DNA from: Hanleya hanleyi
Lineage: Eukaryota; Mollusca; Polyplacophora; Lepidopleurida; Hanleyidae
Direction: 5' to 3'
NCBI GenBank assembly: GCA_036873755.1
Contig: JAVTVY010036957.1
Location: 1 to 64,000 of the forward strand
DNA length: 64,000 nucleotides
Position 1 is the stretch's first letter. The number at the start of each line of letters is the position of its first letter. A model generated the notes under the pieces. It ran no database searches. It saw only the letters and a list, made by a program, of their open reading frames with translations, and was not told the origin of the DNA. This document shows positions 46,353 through 58,055 of this stretch, in pieces. The position numbers and the translations under genes were made by a program.

Positions 46353-46754
46353 CAACCTCCCCACAGCGCATGCTCCATTTCGCAGGCTCCATTACCATCC
46401 CTGCCACCAATAGCGGAAGTTGACCTTTACTACGTTGCTATGACGTTTAGGGGAAACCAACCAACGCACGGTTCAGTTTGAATCCGGCCGAACAACTCCT
46501 GTAGTGCTGCACATGAGCGAACTACTTTCCATATACTCTGTCCAGATAAACAGGGAAAATTATCTCCAGATAATTCTTTTTAACGCTAGGTCAACGGAGG
46601 TATTATGCAGACTTGAAAAGTAATCAAAATTTTCGTTAAACATCTATTTTACTATATATGATGTCACTTCCGGCGATGTGCGCGAAGGCCCCGAATCCGG
46701 TCCAAAAATCTGACTGGTGGCTGGGGTGTTATTAGACCCCCAGCGAGGTGGTTG
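46353..46754 (+). mobile_element. CAACC element, complete 402-bp copy
   Basis: Starts CAACCTCCCCACAGCGC and ends CCCCAGCGAGGTGGTTG. It is flanked by the exact 9-bp duplication AGTGTGGTC (46344-46352 and 46755-46763). The inverted ends share CAACC only. 9 bp fits Mutator-type; if the first C belongs to the element the duplication is 8 bp, fitting hAT. Non-coding. Confidence 0.85.
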
Positions 46755-47103
46755 AGTGTGGTCAGCCATTCAGTCCAACATAGATCCTAGCGCGGTGCTA
46801 GACTGAGCTATTATCAGTTATCATCAATTAAATGAAAGGTGAAAAACCCCAATGTCTCATCAGTTGTGTTTTACGGATTCAGGGGCGAGCTCTTCGCCCA
46901 CCTATCAAGCCTGACGAGTCTTCACTTATTATATCTGCAAGTGAGAAATGAGCGTCATAAATAATAGGCGAGTGACCTCCCCTTCACCCCATTGCGCTGG
47001 TAGAATCTGTAGCCTATAGCATTGGGCCCTGCTTCGGAGGGCCAATGTCTGGCTAATCCAAGGTACGTGTTTGACGGCAGATTTTGAGATCGAGAACGAG
47101 GCC

Positions 47104-47340
47104 ATGCTTACGTCACGGGACCGGACACACGTAGTTTCGGGGGTTTCAGATACAACTCCGCTGAAAGTTCGGGAAAAGAATGTGTGCATTTGCTGTGGGA
47201 ATAAAAATGTCAAGTTTTTCTTAATACAATCAGAGGCAGGGAAAAAGAAGAACTTGGAGAATTCATTATTCAAATACGTCGAGTTACGTATAACTGAAGT
47301 GTTTGAGCAAGAGCTCGCTTCAACATCACATTCGTCCTGA
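47104..47340 (+). CDS. Possible exon with a zinc-finger-like cysteine cluster
   Basis: From ATG at 47104, 78 residues. After VSDTTPLKVREK comes NVCICCGNKNVKFFLIQSEA, then a lysine-rich and helical stretch ending in a stop. The CxxC-G start and its distance from the N-terminus recall ZAD-type zinc-binding domains, but the second cysteine pair is not in this exon, and no strong donor precedes the stop. A minus-strand alternative exists: ATG at 47358 reading MATDDIRTNVMLKRALAQT behind two CCAAT boxes. One of the two is probably real. Confidence 0.3.
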   Translation: MLTSRDRTHVVSGVSDTTPLKVREKNVCICCGNKNVKFFLIQSEAGKKKNLENSLFKYVELRITEVFEQELASTSHSS

Positions 47341-47344
47341 TATC

Positions 47345-48084
47345 GTCGGTCGCCATGATTGCTGTTTGAGGGAAGCCCTTTCATCCTAAAAATAGCGAGC
47401 CAATGAGAAAGCTGGTCTCGATTCAAAATGGCGCGGATCGAACGACCAATCGCTGGCGGAGTTCTGGTACACTATCACTGTCTGTTAATACCTAAATTAA
47501 CTGACAGTAATACAGTCTAGTAGAATCTGAAGCCCAGTCGATCGCGAGATAAGCTTGATGCACGTCTCATATGAAGTTCATTAGTTTGGTACCGAGATAG
47601 CGTGTTGGTCAACGCATAAACGATCCACAGGTTTAATACCTACATGTATGAATCGCCATGGCTCTGTCGTTAGAGCATCTATGCCAATGTCGATGTTGTA
47701 CAATTGAGTCTTTCTCTCTCACAAATCATTTCATAGTTTTACCAAACATACTTTACCGATACTGTTATGTTTCAAGTTTTTGTAGGAATTTTAACCAAGT
47801 ATTTTTGCTGTGTAATATTTTTGCATGCTTTACAAGAAACCTTTCAGCTGGCCTGATTATTTTAATGTTGTTATGAGCGTGTTAATCCCGCTGGGGTTAT
47901 CACTCACACATGAAATGTACGCTAACTAAGGGAGATAATTCAATAAAAAATGTAGTCATAAATGCGCCAAAGAAGAGTTCGCTCCCTTCTTTCAGTTGCG
48001 TCGTGTTCATCATGCTTCTCCGGTTCCTCGCCATGCTACAATATGGAGGTATGATTCTACTCAGTGATAACTGGAATAATTTTG
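47345..48084. other. Promoter-like then featureless sequence
   Basis: Positions 47390-47460 hold inverted CCAAT words and CpGs around GCGCGGATCGAACG, which would suit a minus-strand promoter. The remainder shows nothing. Confidence 0.35.
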
Positions 48085-48088
48085 ATTA

Positions 48089-48679
48089 ACCCTACCAGGC
48101 CTGGGAGGGAGGCATTATGACCCCTTTACCAAACTTTCTCCCCTATCTCCGGAACGACAAAAAATGAAAGCTGACTCTCCGCGACCTTTTAGTTTATAAT
48201 ATTGGTATCATTTGGCGCTATTAGCATAACCCCATATCCCCCCCCCCCCCCACCCCACTCCCGCCCCGAGTAGGGGATCATGGCTAAATTCAAGATGGCG
48301 GCCATCTGGGGTGATGTTTTCGTCATTTTTCGAAATTCCTGATTTTCCTCGAGGAAATTTGGGCAAAATTTAGTTTAATTCACTTTCATACCAGACTATT
48401 ATTTACTAATTTATCATGCAATTTTTGCAGAGAAAACACATAAACCAAAAGTTCGATAAATTTGCCCGAAAAATCGTTCAAAGAATTCCTGTTTTTAATG
48501 ACGCCACTGTCACGTAATCACAGGGGCCATCTTGGGTTCTTTTACATTTTGTGATAGAGCTTGACCCAAGGGTATAGCGTGGTAAGTTTCAGTCCCCTAG
48601 CTCAAGAGGTAAGAAAATAGTATATTATCGGCGACCAAAATACCTCCCCCCCCTCCCAAAAGGCCTAGGCCAGACAGGG
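48089..48679 (+). mobile_element. TTAA-type MITE, CCCTACC family, complete copy
   Basis: The ends are CCCTACCAGGCCTGGG and CCTAGGCCAGACAGGG, with TTAA on both sides (48085-48088, 48680-48683). It is 591 bp and the best-preserved member, and so sets the family boundaries. Confidence 0.88.
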
Positions 48680-49078
48680 TTAATATGCGTCAAATTACCT
48701 TACTATTTGAAGAAACATTAAGCCTCCTAATAAATGTTTTCACAACCTTATGGCAGATAGTAAAAGATATTCATTCACATTGAAGCATGGGAAAATTAAG
48801 CGGAAATCAGCTATCCAGAAATAAGGAGTAAGCTTTCATCGGCCTCACTCACACATCGGAAAACCGGGATCATACTCGGTTTGTATCCCATTATAAAATG
48901 GGCGTTAGCGACATTGCCATGAAACCCCATTAAAAAGTCATTAATTACCGCTATGCCATTAAATATGCGATGCCCATAAAATCATATTCCATTAAAATGA
49001 CCTGTATGCTATTAATAATTCAATGTATAATATCTGGAACGGCCACTGTTGCAGAAAAATCTATTTGATGGGCATGTA

Positions 49079-49271
49079 CACTCCAAAGAATTTTCTGTTG
49101 TGATAACAGGACAATTAATGTTGCATGCAACAGAAAAATCTGTTATTTCTATACAAGATTGTATTAAAATAACAGAATATTTGTTTTGAATAACATACTT
49201 GTGTTAAAATAACAGAATTTTATTCTGTTATCACTCGGACAACATAATTCTAAGAGAATATTTTTAGAGTG
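49079..49271. mobile_element. TA-flanked MITE with AACAGAAT motifs
   Basis: The ends are CACTCCAAAGAATTTTCTG and GAGAATATTTTTAGAGTG with TA on both sides. The interior is a chain of ATAACAGAAT/ATTCTGTTAT words in both orientations. Confidence 0.75.
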
Positions 49272-49299
49272 TAATATTATAATACTTATTGTTGTCCCT

Positions 49300-49900
49300 G
49301 CTCAAAATCTCAGCCATGAGAAATAAAGATGGACACAAGCCTTGCTTTCCATTTAAAATTTTACCCAGGGCACTACTATATCCCGGAATAAATTCCAGCC
49401 AAGCTTATTCGTGTCATTTTGTGATGTTGTTACATGAAGCCGAGTCATTCTGTATCATACGAGATAACTCAACCTGTCATCCGCTAAAAAACAGAACATT
49501 CTGTTCGTTAGAAACAATGGGCTTTCCAGGATTCCGATAGTCATCCACCTTTTCAGACGTAGGCTTTTTTTTGTGGTGAACCCAGGAATTTGGCATTGAA
49601 TCTAAGAACTGCAATACACTCAGAAATGTTTAAGTTTTTGCATTTTTTCGTTTTCGCGAAGACAATTGCAAAAGTAAAAGAAATACCGAAACATCTCATG
49701 AAAAATGCTTTCGAGGAAAATATGATCACCTTGGATTCATCAGTGTGGCCATCTTGTTACATTGTGTCCAGAGTTCGCTCCCTTGTTTCCCCTGTGATAA
49801 AATAAATATTTAGGGGGGGTACAATCCTCCTCCTCCCAGGATGCGGTACACTTAAAATCGCACAGGGCATATTACGATCCGCGACTTCTTCCAACAGTTA
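49300..49900. other. No gene; eroded CCCTACC-family tail
   Basis: Positions 49805-49870 resemble the family tail (GATGCGGTACACTTAAAATCGC). Nothing else recognised. Confidence 0.4.
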
Positions 49901-49924
49901 TCGCATAACAGTATTTTCGTTATT

Positions 49925-50470
49925 TTGGGAAAATATTTTTTTTATCATTTAGAAAGTGATCGTATAACAGTATTTTCGTTATTTTGGGATTACACTATCT
50001 TAGTATAGCCCAGATTCTATTGCAGAAAAATGAGCGGGATTCGAACCAGCGAACCCCCGAGTAAGGCACCTAATCGCCAGCACTATATGTCGGCGATCTA
50101 CACCACTCGGCCAATGGGTCTCCCACGAAAATAGGAGGTAGCAGACCGGTAGTCTTGAAAGCGAACATACAGTACCCCTGTGATGGTCGCAATAACACAG
50201 CTCACATAGCCGAATACATATGAAAATATTTTTTTTCTGATTTAGAAAGTGATCGTTTAACAGTATTTTCGTTATTTTCTACATATAGTGCTGGCAATTA
50301 GGTGCTTTGCTCTGGGGGTTGGCGGGTTCGAATCCCGCTCGGGACTCAACCAGTTTTCCGTACTAGAATCTGTGCTTACTAGAATCTGTGCTATACTAAG
50401 ATAGTGTAATTTCAAAATAACGAATATACTGTTATACGATCAGCTTCTAAATGATAAAAAATATCTTCCT
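49925..50470. mobile_element. Fold-back element with a head-to-head tRNA-derived SINE pair
   Basis: The arms carry ATCATTTAGAAAGTGATCGTATAACAG / CTGTTATACGATCAGCTTCTAAATGAT and ACACTATCTTAGTATAGC / GCTATACTAAGATAGTGT. In the left arm the minus strand reads TGGCCGAGTGG (A-box) then GGTTCGAATCCCGC (B-box); in the right arm the plus strand reads GTGCTGGCAATTAGGTGC then GGGTTCGAATCCCGC. So one SINE family is present twice in inverted orientation. Confidence 0.65.
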
Positions 50471-52370
50471 AGTTATCGCATGGTTGACGTAGTTCTCTTC
50501 CATTGGTAACACAGCTTCATCAGTCCGCAACGAGCAATATATTACTGATATGTTTGCTAATTATTGAATATTGGAGTGTGAAGAAATTAATTCTTATCAG
50601 ATACATCGGAATCATATGATACGTTGACGTAGTCTCATCAATAGAACAGAATAAAATAGAATAGAATTTATCTTGGAATAGAAAGCGTCAGATCCGATAT
50701 TGAATATTCAGTCTTCTTCCATGAAAAAATTTCCGCGTCAATATTCCATCTTAGCTTGCTAAGGGCATTTTACGTTTCACTTAACACTACCCTTAGCTCA
50801 TTGACTTCGTTCTCCGTGTATTTCGCCCGATGTCAGCTTCCTCAAGCATCAAGTCACATGTCCGCTCCATTTAAACGATCCAATGAAAGTATCCGTATTC
50901 ATATATTTTGACCTGGGAATCTGAGACATGAGACATGTCAATTTCACTTGAGCGGCTCGAGGTGCAAGACTGTGGGATTCTACGCCAGACCAATCCGAAG
51001 TTGTGCGAATCAGCTATTTTATTTCTTACTCTAATGGAGCATGCTTCTTTGATTTTCTTAGGGAAAATCATATTACAAACGGCCTAACATATTTAAAAAA
51101 AAATTAAATCGGCGGCAGTTCACAGGAAAATTATATGCTTTTTATTTTGTCATGGGGACACTTCCGAGGGATCATTTCAATCGATCGCTTTCTGGAGGTG
51201 TGTCTTCGTTTTGCGCCGATTCGGATGTAACGGAACCAATCGGATATGTCCATTCGGGAAACGCCCTAATACACTCAGATAGCACCCGTTACCACATGGC
51301 TAAGAGCAGAAGTTTCTACGTATGATCGTGTCATGCGTTCGGATGATGCAATATTCGAAATACCGAAATTTCGTTTTACAGTTGGTACCAATTCCATATG
51401 TGCATGAAATAGAAATAACAGAAGCACAGTATAGTTCAATCTCAGTAAACTCAGATATAATATCACGGAATATTATATCTGACTGCAGCGCTATATAAAT
51501 CCCATGCGGATTTGAAACTACATTTGTCAGCCAATCACCTGACTAGCTTGGTGAAACAATTTCAAAATCACATGCACAGTAATTACACACGGCAGCACGT
51601 GGACTAATATATAAACATTATCGGGAAACAGTATCCAAAAATGGCATCATTTCCAGACTGTGTGCCTGGTGAACCGTAAAGATCAATGAGTTTACTCCCG
51701 CCGAAAAGACTGGCTTTGTTAGGGGGCAGAAACTATCAGAAGATTGTGGCGTGCGAAGGTGTCAATCATTGTCGAAGTGAAAAAGCGGAAATTGTCGATA
51801 CCACGCGAAGTTTTCATAGCGTTACGTCTAGATGGTATTCCCCTGATTTACCATCTTGGTTTACCTAGATTGAGTATAGTTTGCCACAAGGGAGAACCGG
51901 TCAACGGTTTTCAATAATATCAGCAAGACATGGTGATAAACTCCTAATCAGTGACCATTATTCTTTATGCAAATGATTTTCCAAGTCGTTTTTCTTCGTC
52001 ACGCTTTGTCTGTGACTGTTCGTTTGAATATCACAGAGATGTAGAACGCATGGTATTCAAACGGTCCCTATAGTTCCGGGTTAAGCAGAATTAGACACAG
52101 CTACGAAACGTAGCACCAGAGAATTGCAAGCTACGATCGTATTGTTCCGTCATTGTACGATATTTATCGCGGATTTTGAGAAAATTTGAATGGAGGCGTT
52201 TTATGGTAAATTATTGAAAAGTGTTAACCGGTTCTCTCATTCTCTTGGATACGTGATTCTACTGTCAATTTTATACCTGTCGTGACTTGTTTTATACCTC
52301 TCATGGTTCTATGGATCTAGACAATATAACATACATCATACGTCTTTCCATTATGAATGCGTACAATCTC
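50471..52370. other. No supported gene
   Basis: TATA-like words occur at 51491 (CTATATAAATCC) and 51607 (TAATATATAAAC); the latter is followed by ATGGCATCATTTCCAGACTG at 51642, but the frame closes after 12 codons. Nothing else seen. Confidence 0.4.
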
Positions 52371-52373
52371 TCG

Positions 52374-52979
52374 GCGGGATGACGAACGGAAGAGTAATTT
52401 CTTTAAGTGTGACAGTGGACGGATGAGTAATATCTCGGTCGGACGGCGGATGGAGGAGTAATATCTCAGTGGAACGGCGGATGGAGGAGTAATATATCGG
52501 TGGAACGGCGGATGGAGAAGTAATATCTCAGTGGAACGGCGAATGGAGGAGTAATATATCGGTGGAACGGTGAATGGAGGAGTAACATATCAGTGGAACG
52601 GCGAATGGAGGAGTAATATATCAGTGGGACGGCGGATGGAGGAGTAATATCTCAGTGGGACGGCGGATGGAGGAGTAATAGCTCAGTGGAACAGCTGATG
52701 GAGGAGTAATATCTCAGTGGAACGGCGGATGGAGGAGTAATATTTCAGTGGAACGGCGGATGGAAAAGTAATATCTCAGTGGAACGCCGGATGGAAGAGT
52801 AATATCTCAGTGGGACGACGGACGGAGGAGTAATATCTCAGTGAGACGGCGGATGGAGGAGTAATATCTCAGTGGGACGGCGGATGGAGGAGTAATATCT
52901 CAGTGGGACGGCGGATGGAGGAGTATTATCTCAGTGGGACGGCGGATGGAGGAGAAATTTCTCAGTGGGACGGCGGAAG
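52374..52979 (+). repeat. 31-bp minisatellite, about 19 copies
   Basis: The unit AGTGGGACGGCGGATGGAGG plus AGTAATATCTC repeats every 31 bp. Variation is concentrated at GGGAC/GGAAC and CTC/ATC. The 5' copies are the most diverged. Confidence 0.95.
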
Positions 52980-52984
52980 ATAAC

Positions 52985-54340
52985 CAAGTATCGGATTTGG
53001 CGATTATATACCATCTTCATACCCAAGTCTACTTCTTCATTTACATGTACACTTCGATTTAGCCTTGATTGATCTCACCAGCTAAAGTATTCAAAACCCG
53101 AGGTGTACATTTCATCCACAATCCAGAGATGAGCCAATCACCTGATGAGCCAGCCTACCCGATGACTGTATGTAGTGTGACGTATTCTCTCAGTAGTTAC
53201 GTCGTTCCTCCTAATATGGCCGTAGGTGTGACCAGATACATAGGACAGCCAATCAACAGCCTACCCATACGGCCCCACATTCCATACAAATCTACGACCC
53301 TACGGATAGTAGCATTGCCATACGTCAGCCATCTTGGGCACGAAAACTTATTTTGACACATTCTGTTCAGGTCTATTCTGACGTATGACTGCGCGGGTAG
53401 CGGCCTAAAACTGACGAGATTTCCTTGAGTGTTTTGCTAATTATTCCGGAATCAGGCAGCATTATTGGGTCTAATTCACTGCAGGCTACCTAAGCATGTT
53501 TTGCAAACACGCGTAGGCCTAAACGAGCTCATAGATATCTTAAAACAGTTCACCTTGCTTATGCGCCAACAGAATTTATTTTTGAAGAAAGAATTTTTAA
53601 TTGAAAAAAAGAGTTTTTATTTGAATTTTAATGGAATCAATACCATTATATCGACTTTGATAAAGAAGATTGGCCAGGTAAATGTACGTTTGTGAGATGA
53701 TGTTTTGGTTCTGGGCTACACGAATAATTGAATCCTGGCAGGGGTGTCCAGTGTGGCATAATGGGAGACAACCCTGTTCAGAGGTTAATACGGCCCATTT
53801 GGAAATTAAAATTGATTTGAGGTATGCCCATTTCTATATTATTTTGAACAGAGCCGGTGGATCGATATATCAAGACTAATTCGAAGTAGTAAAGGAGAAT
53901 TCGACCTGAGTATAAAGATGCTATATACTCGCGAATGAAATTTGCGCGTTTGCAAATATCATTCGAGTTCCCACCGAGGGGCCTGGGGGCGTGTGTTTGT
54001 GTGTGTGTATAGCATTCGAAAAGATGGGTTAAGTTAATAAATTCAAGTCTGTGACCCACATATTTTCATTTGTCTTTAGACGAAACAGGATGATCACAAA
54101 TTTTGATTAAAAATGTATGTTCTGTTTTATATTGAAATCCAACTTTAGCGTTATTGTTCTCCCTGTCATTTTTGTGTTAATCCGAGACAAGGCATCCATA
54201 ACATAAACTGGTATGGCGTCCCCTAATTTTTCTACTATGAATAACAGCGCTAATTTATCGCCAAACTTTCAAAAAAATATCTATGTTGGTAAAAGAAGTG
54301 TCGGTCTCCATTGATATCACGATTCAATCGGGTTTCAACG
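52985..54340. other. No supported gene
   Basis: Positions 53290-53340 (GTAGCATTGCCATACGTCAGCC) match 33845-33875 in intron 5, a short dispersed repeat. No exon seen. Confidence 0.4.
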
Positions 54341-54630
54341 GTCACAACTAAAGCGTGACTGAGATACACACTCTGCAAAATGACTTGAAATTTATGTGGA
54401 TAAAGAATAACTGTCAGTGATTAGGTTTTTATGTACAGAGCAGTCTTGCTGACATTATTTAAAACTTCTGACAGCTTCTCTTGTAGGAAACCATCTTGTG
54501 TTTTTATTATTTTTATTTAGTACATATTTGCAAATGGCGCTAACTGTCATAGAAAATAGGTCTTCTGGTTATTGAAGCGGAAAATATTTTATGAACGACG
54601 GTTGAATATTGAATGTCGGAACTTGTTTGC
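54341..54630 (+). repeat. Dispersed repeat GTCACAA, uninterrupted copy
   Basis: Matches 27821-28855 without the MITE that interrupts the latter, and its 5' part matches 56041-56590. Confidence 0.65.
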
Positions 54631-54879
54631 TTTTCAACCGAGAAGAATCATGAGCCATGAGCTCACTGGGTTGAGAAGATGTCCGATGAGACAAATAAGA
54701 GAATAATTCTTTCAGGTTAAATAAAATTATTTTCAGGAAAATGACTGTCTTCTTGGACAACTTACTTATGATGTTTCGACCAGACCGACAAATTCAGAAG
54801 TCAAAACACAATCCAGACCTGTAATATAAGTTCAGTTTGTCGGTGTTATAGGCATTTCGAAATCACGTACTCTCTTGAA

Positions 54880-55165
54880 AATTTTGGGAGAAAAGTTCAC
54901 TCAAGTCGTAGAGAAAATTGACCCTTCTCAAGCTGAGTGAGATTGACTCAAGTTTGATTGAAATCGTCCACGTTTGAGTTGATAAACTTAAGTTAATTGA
55001 TTCCATTCAAGTTGAGATTATTTTCATTTAACTGGAGTGCAACTTACTCAACTCCAGTGGAAGTCCATCAACTTGAATGAATTTTTTCACTTAAGTACAT
55101 GAGTAGGATCAATTTCCACTCTTACTTCAGTGAAATTTCACTGAAGTGTTTCTGGAGAATAGGCA
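54880..55165. repeat. Cluster of CTCAAGTT motifs
   Basis: ACTCAAGTT/AACTTGAGT words in both orientations about fifteen times in 285 bp, bounded by AAAATTGACCC and GGATCAATTTCC. Resembles the other motif-reiterating MITEs; exact ends unclear. Confidence 0.5.
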
Positions 55166-55429
55166 ACACAATTATGAAGTTTCAAAATGTTTGGTGAACC
55201 ATTTCTCAAAATAATAGTCCGAACTAACTGAATTCGGTTTTGGGGTGCTGTGATCTTGACCTTGACTGAGACTGTCAGCTCGGTTGATCTCCAGTGGAGA
55301 CGTCAATGAATATTCGAAATGGAAGCGTCAGAGCCGACATTCAGATTGTCCGCGTCAAAAAAATACCTTTTACCGTAGATAGTTACCACCGGTTCCAAGC
55401 AGGCATAAACTCCAAATGAAGTTATAGTA

Positions 55430-55925
55430 CTAACTTTCTGTGCTATCTCTGGACCGATAAAAAAATTGAGAGCTGATACTCATATCATATTGGAGTCATT
55501 TTGAGCCTATTTGCATAATCCCCCGAGTAGAGGATCATGGGTGAATTTAAGATGGCGGCCAATGTTTTCGTCATTTTTCTTCAAAATTTCTGCTTTTTCG
55601 CGAGGAAAAGTGGCCAAAAACTATTTTGTTTCACATCACATTAATATTTACTAATTTATCACGCAGTTTTTTAGGAGGAATTGCACAAATAAAAACTTCA
55701 AAAATCTGAAATGCCGTTTTTAGAATAAAGTCACTGCGACGTCATCGAAGCGGTCATCTTGGATTTTTTTTTTTACATTTTCTGGTTGATATTGAGCCAT
55801 GGGTATAATGTCGTAAGTTTCAGCCCCATATATCAAGTGGTAAGAAAAATACTTGGGGGGGGGGGGGGGGAAATGACCCCTCCCCAGGCCTGGACAGGTC
55901 CCCCAAAAGCCCAGACCAGATAGAG
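55430..55925 (+). mobile_element. CCCTACC-family MITE, 5'-truncated copy
   Basis: Family landmarks in order, ending CCAGACCAGATAGAG followed by TTAA (55926-55929). The first ~40 bp of the family are missing or diverged. Confidence 0.7.
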
Positions 55926-56040
55926 TTAATAAGCTCGAAATCACATACACAACATATGTGCGGTTTCGAGATTTCAGTGAATCTGATTTCAAGCTACATG
56001 AAGATTCAGTTTTGGAATGCTGTGAACTTAAGGGGATAGG

Positions 56041-56590
56041 GGCCGTTGAGCGCTCCATGGTGTTCAAATGAACAGTCACAAGTAAAGCATGACTGGCGTA
56101 CATTCAGTCACAAGTAAAGCATGACTGGCGTACATTCAGTCACAAGTAAAGCATGACTGGCATACATTCAGTCACAAGTAAAGCATGACTGGCGTACATT
56201 CAGTCACAAGTAAAGCATGACTGGCGTACATTCAGTCACAAGTAAAGCATGACTGGCGTACATTCAGTCACAAGTAAAGCATGACTGGCGTACATTCAGT
56301 CACAAGTAAAGCATGACTGGCGTACATTCAGTCACAAGTAAAGCATGACTGGCGTACATTCAGTCACAAGTAAAGCATGACTGGCGTACATTCAGTCACA
56401 AGTAAAGCATGACTGGCATACATTATACTCTAGAAAAATACTTTGAAATTTGTTTGGGTAAAGAACAATGATCAGTGATAATCATGTTATGTAATGAACA
56501 TAATCACGTTTTACTGTTATCACTGAGAACTTGACCGCTTCTCTCTTGCAGAAAACCGCGTTTTTCATTTTATGCGTATTTGAAATTGCT
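56041..56590 (+). repeat. Dispersed GTCACAA repeat expanded by a 32-bp minisatellite
   Basis: Positions 56075-56423 are about eleven near-identical 32-bp units (GTCACAAGTAAAGCATGACT plus GGCGTACATTCA). In the homologous repeats at 27836 and 54343 this segment occurs once, and the downstream sequence (TAAAGAACAATGATCAGTGAT..) continues collinear with them. Confidence 0.9.
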
Positions 56591-56599
56591 CTTAACTGT

Positions 56600-57440
56600 G
56601 GATCGAACCTGAAAAATATACTCCGGGCAATTAAGCTACATTCAGTTTTGAGGTGGTGTGACCTTTACCATCGTCCTAGTGACCTGTAATCAATCAACCG
56701 GAGCTATCTTCAACCAAGATTTGAAGTTATACTTCCAACAAAAACAGACAGCGATTCTATATCTCCCGACCGAAATTCAGGCGGCGAAATAAACGTTTGA
56801 CGAACGATTCAAACACGACCTAGGACTATCGAGAGCAGAGCGATTTTATCAAATTTTTTGAGGTTTGGGGAAATATTTTCTGAATTGAATTGGATTGAAT
56901 TTATTCTCGTGCTCTGTTACAGAGTATAGAGGTCTCTCTTATAAAAATAATTCATTGAATCGCCATTACTCGGCACGAATGTGTTTTTCTTCTGTTTTCC
57001 ATAATTTTTGCAATGAAGAAAATTCCCATTGTTGAAATAATCATATTTTTTATATTATGCTGGCTAACTTATACAGTCAGAAGGATCGCTTCTTCCAATA
57101 ATACATTTATCTTCAACTTCGTTGTTTCTGCACGCGCTGCATAACCGATTAAACCCGCATAATCGAAATACGATATAGCAGCTCAATCGATTCGAATTGT
57201 TTTTCATGATAAACGACTGAATCGAGATTTCTCGGTGCGTATGTTTGGATTCGTGTTTTACTCGATGAAAAAAGCGATTGAAAAACGATTTGAACACGAC
57301 CGAAGAGTATCGTGAGTAGTCGAGCCCGGTGCGAATTTTCAATTAATCGAGTTTTTCGATTGTGCGATGGAACGTTTTCCCTTCTCAAATAAACATGGGA
57401 ATTGTATAGAATCAAACGTTTTTTCAATTCAAATTTAAAA
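56600..57440. other. No supported gene
   Basis: Contains two related stretches near 56800 and 57290 (GAACACGACC..AGTATCG..). The minus-strand frames overlapping at 57064-57427 lack splice or homology support. Confidence 0.4.
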
Positions 57441-57460
57441 AAAAGAAATCCGGCATTTCC

Positions 57461-57533
57461 ATTGGCCAGCGGATGGAATTGAAAGATAATCCAGCCAATA
57501 GAGCGATTGATTGGTGAGAATATCTTATTTATA
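57461..57533 (+). promoter_or_regulatory. Promoter-like cluster: three CCAAT boxes and TATTTATA
   Basis: ATTGG at 57461, CCAAT at 57495, ATTGG at 57510, TATTTATA at 57526-57533. Expected start near 57560. The open frame at 57668 follows. Confidence 0.35.
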
Positions 57534-57667
57534 CCCGTTATAGAGGATCGTGAGAGAGGACATATCGCAATCTTAATGAATTAATATCCTATCAATGCTC
57601 CCCATTCGTACCTGTATCTTTATAGGACCTTATATATATATACCCCGTATATCTACCCCGTATTGCG

Positions 57668-57826
57668 ATGCCACAATATCGACACCGCGGCAACATGAAA
57701 AGACGCCCCACCAGCCCGGCGTCTAAGTCGACTGATCCAAGCAAAAATTCTCACATATGTTCCCTTCAAAGCACCATCAAGCGTTCTTATGATTGGTTGA
57801 CTCTCGAGCTACTGCACGCCTGTTAG
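57668..57826 (+). CDS. Small open frame downstream of promoter-like cluster, unrecognised
   Basis: From ATG at 57668, 52 residues: MPQYRHRGNMKRRPTSPASK, then a serine/threonine/lysine-rich stretch and a hydrophobic end WLTLELLHAC. A second in-frame Met lies at codon 10. Local GC is higher than in the surroundings. No splice donor and no family recognised. Confidence 0.2.
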   Translation: MPQYRHRGNMKRRPTSPASKSTDPSKNSHICSLQSTIKRSYDWLTLELLHAC

Positions 57827-58055
57827 ACCATGAAGCGACATATCCAAATGGGGGAGCAGATAGGATTGAATTTGAATTCGAATGAGACATTTTGGTTTAT
57901 TTCTGTCTTTAATTTCCAGGACTATAGCCAGATCTGGTTTCCGCACACAAAATAAAGCTGAGATTAGTGAATGCGTGAACAAAGTTTAACCTCTATGATA
58001 GCGATCTATTTGATCTTCTTTAGCTTTGTTAGATCAATATTCAATACCTGATATA

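Noticed and set aside
46929..47426. 165-codon minus-strand frame
   Set aside because: Composition is less protein-like than the plus frame it overlaps and it lacks a good ATG context; kept only as part of the ambiguous island.
50020..50130. tRNA-Leu/Ser-like gene on the minus strand
   Set aside because: A- and B-boxes are good but the acceptor and anticodon stems do not close, and the sequence recurs as a SINE in inverted pairs.
56075..56423. Regular 32-bp repeats suggesting a CRISPR array
   Set aside because: Units are contiguous with no spacers, and the context is animal nuclear DNA. It is a minisatellite.
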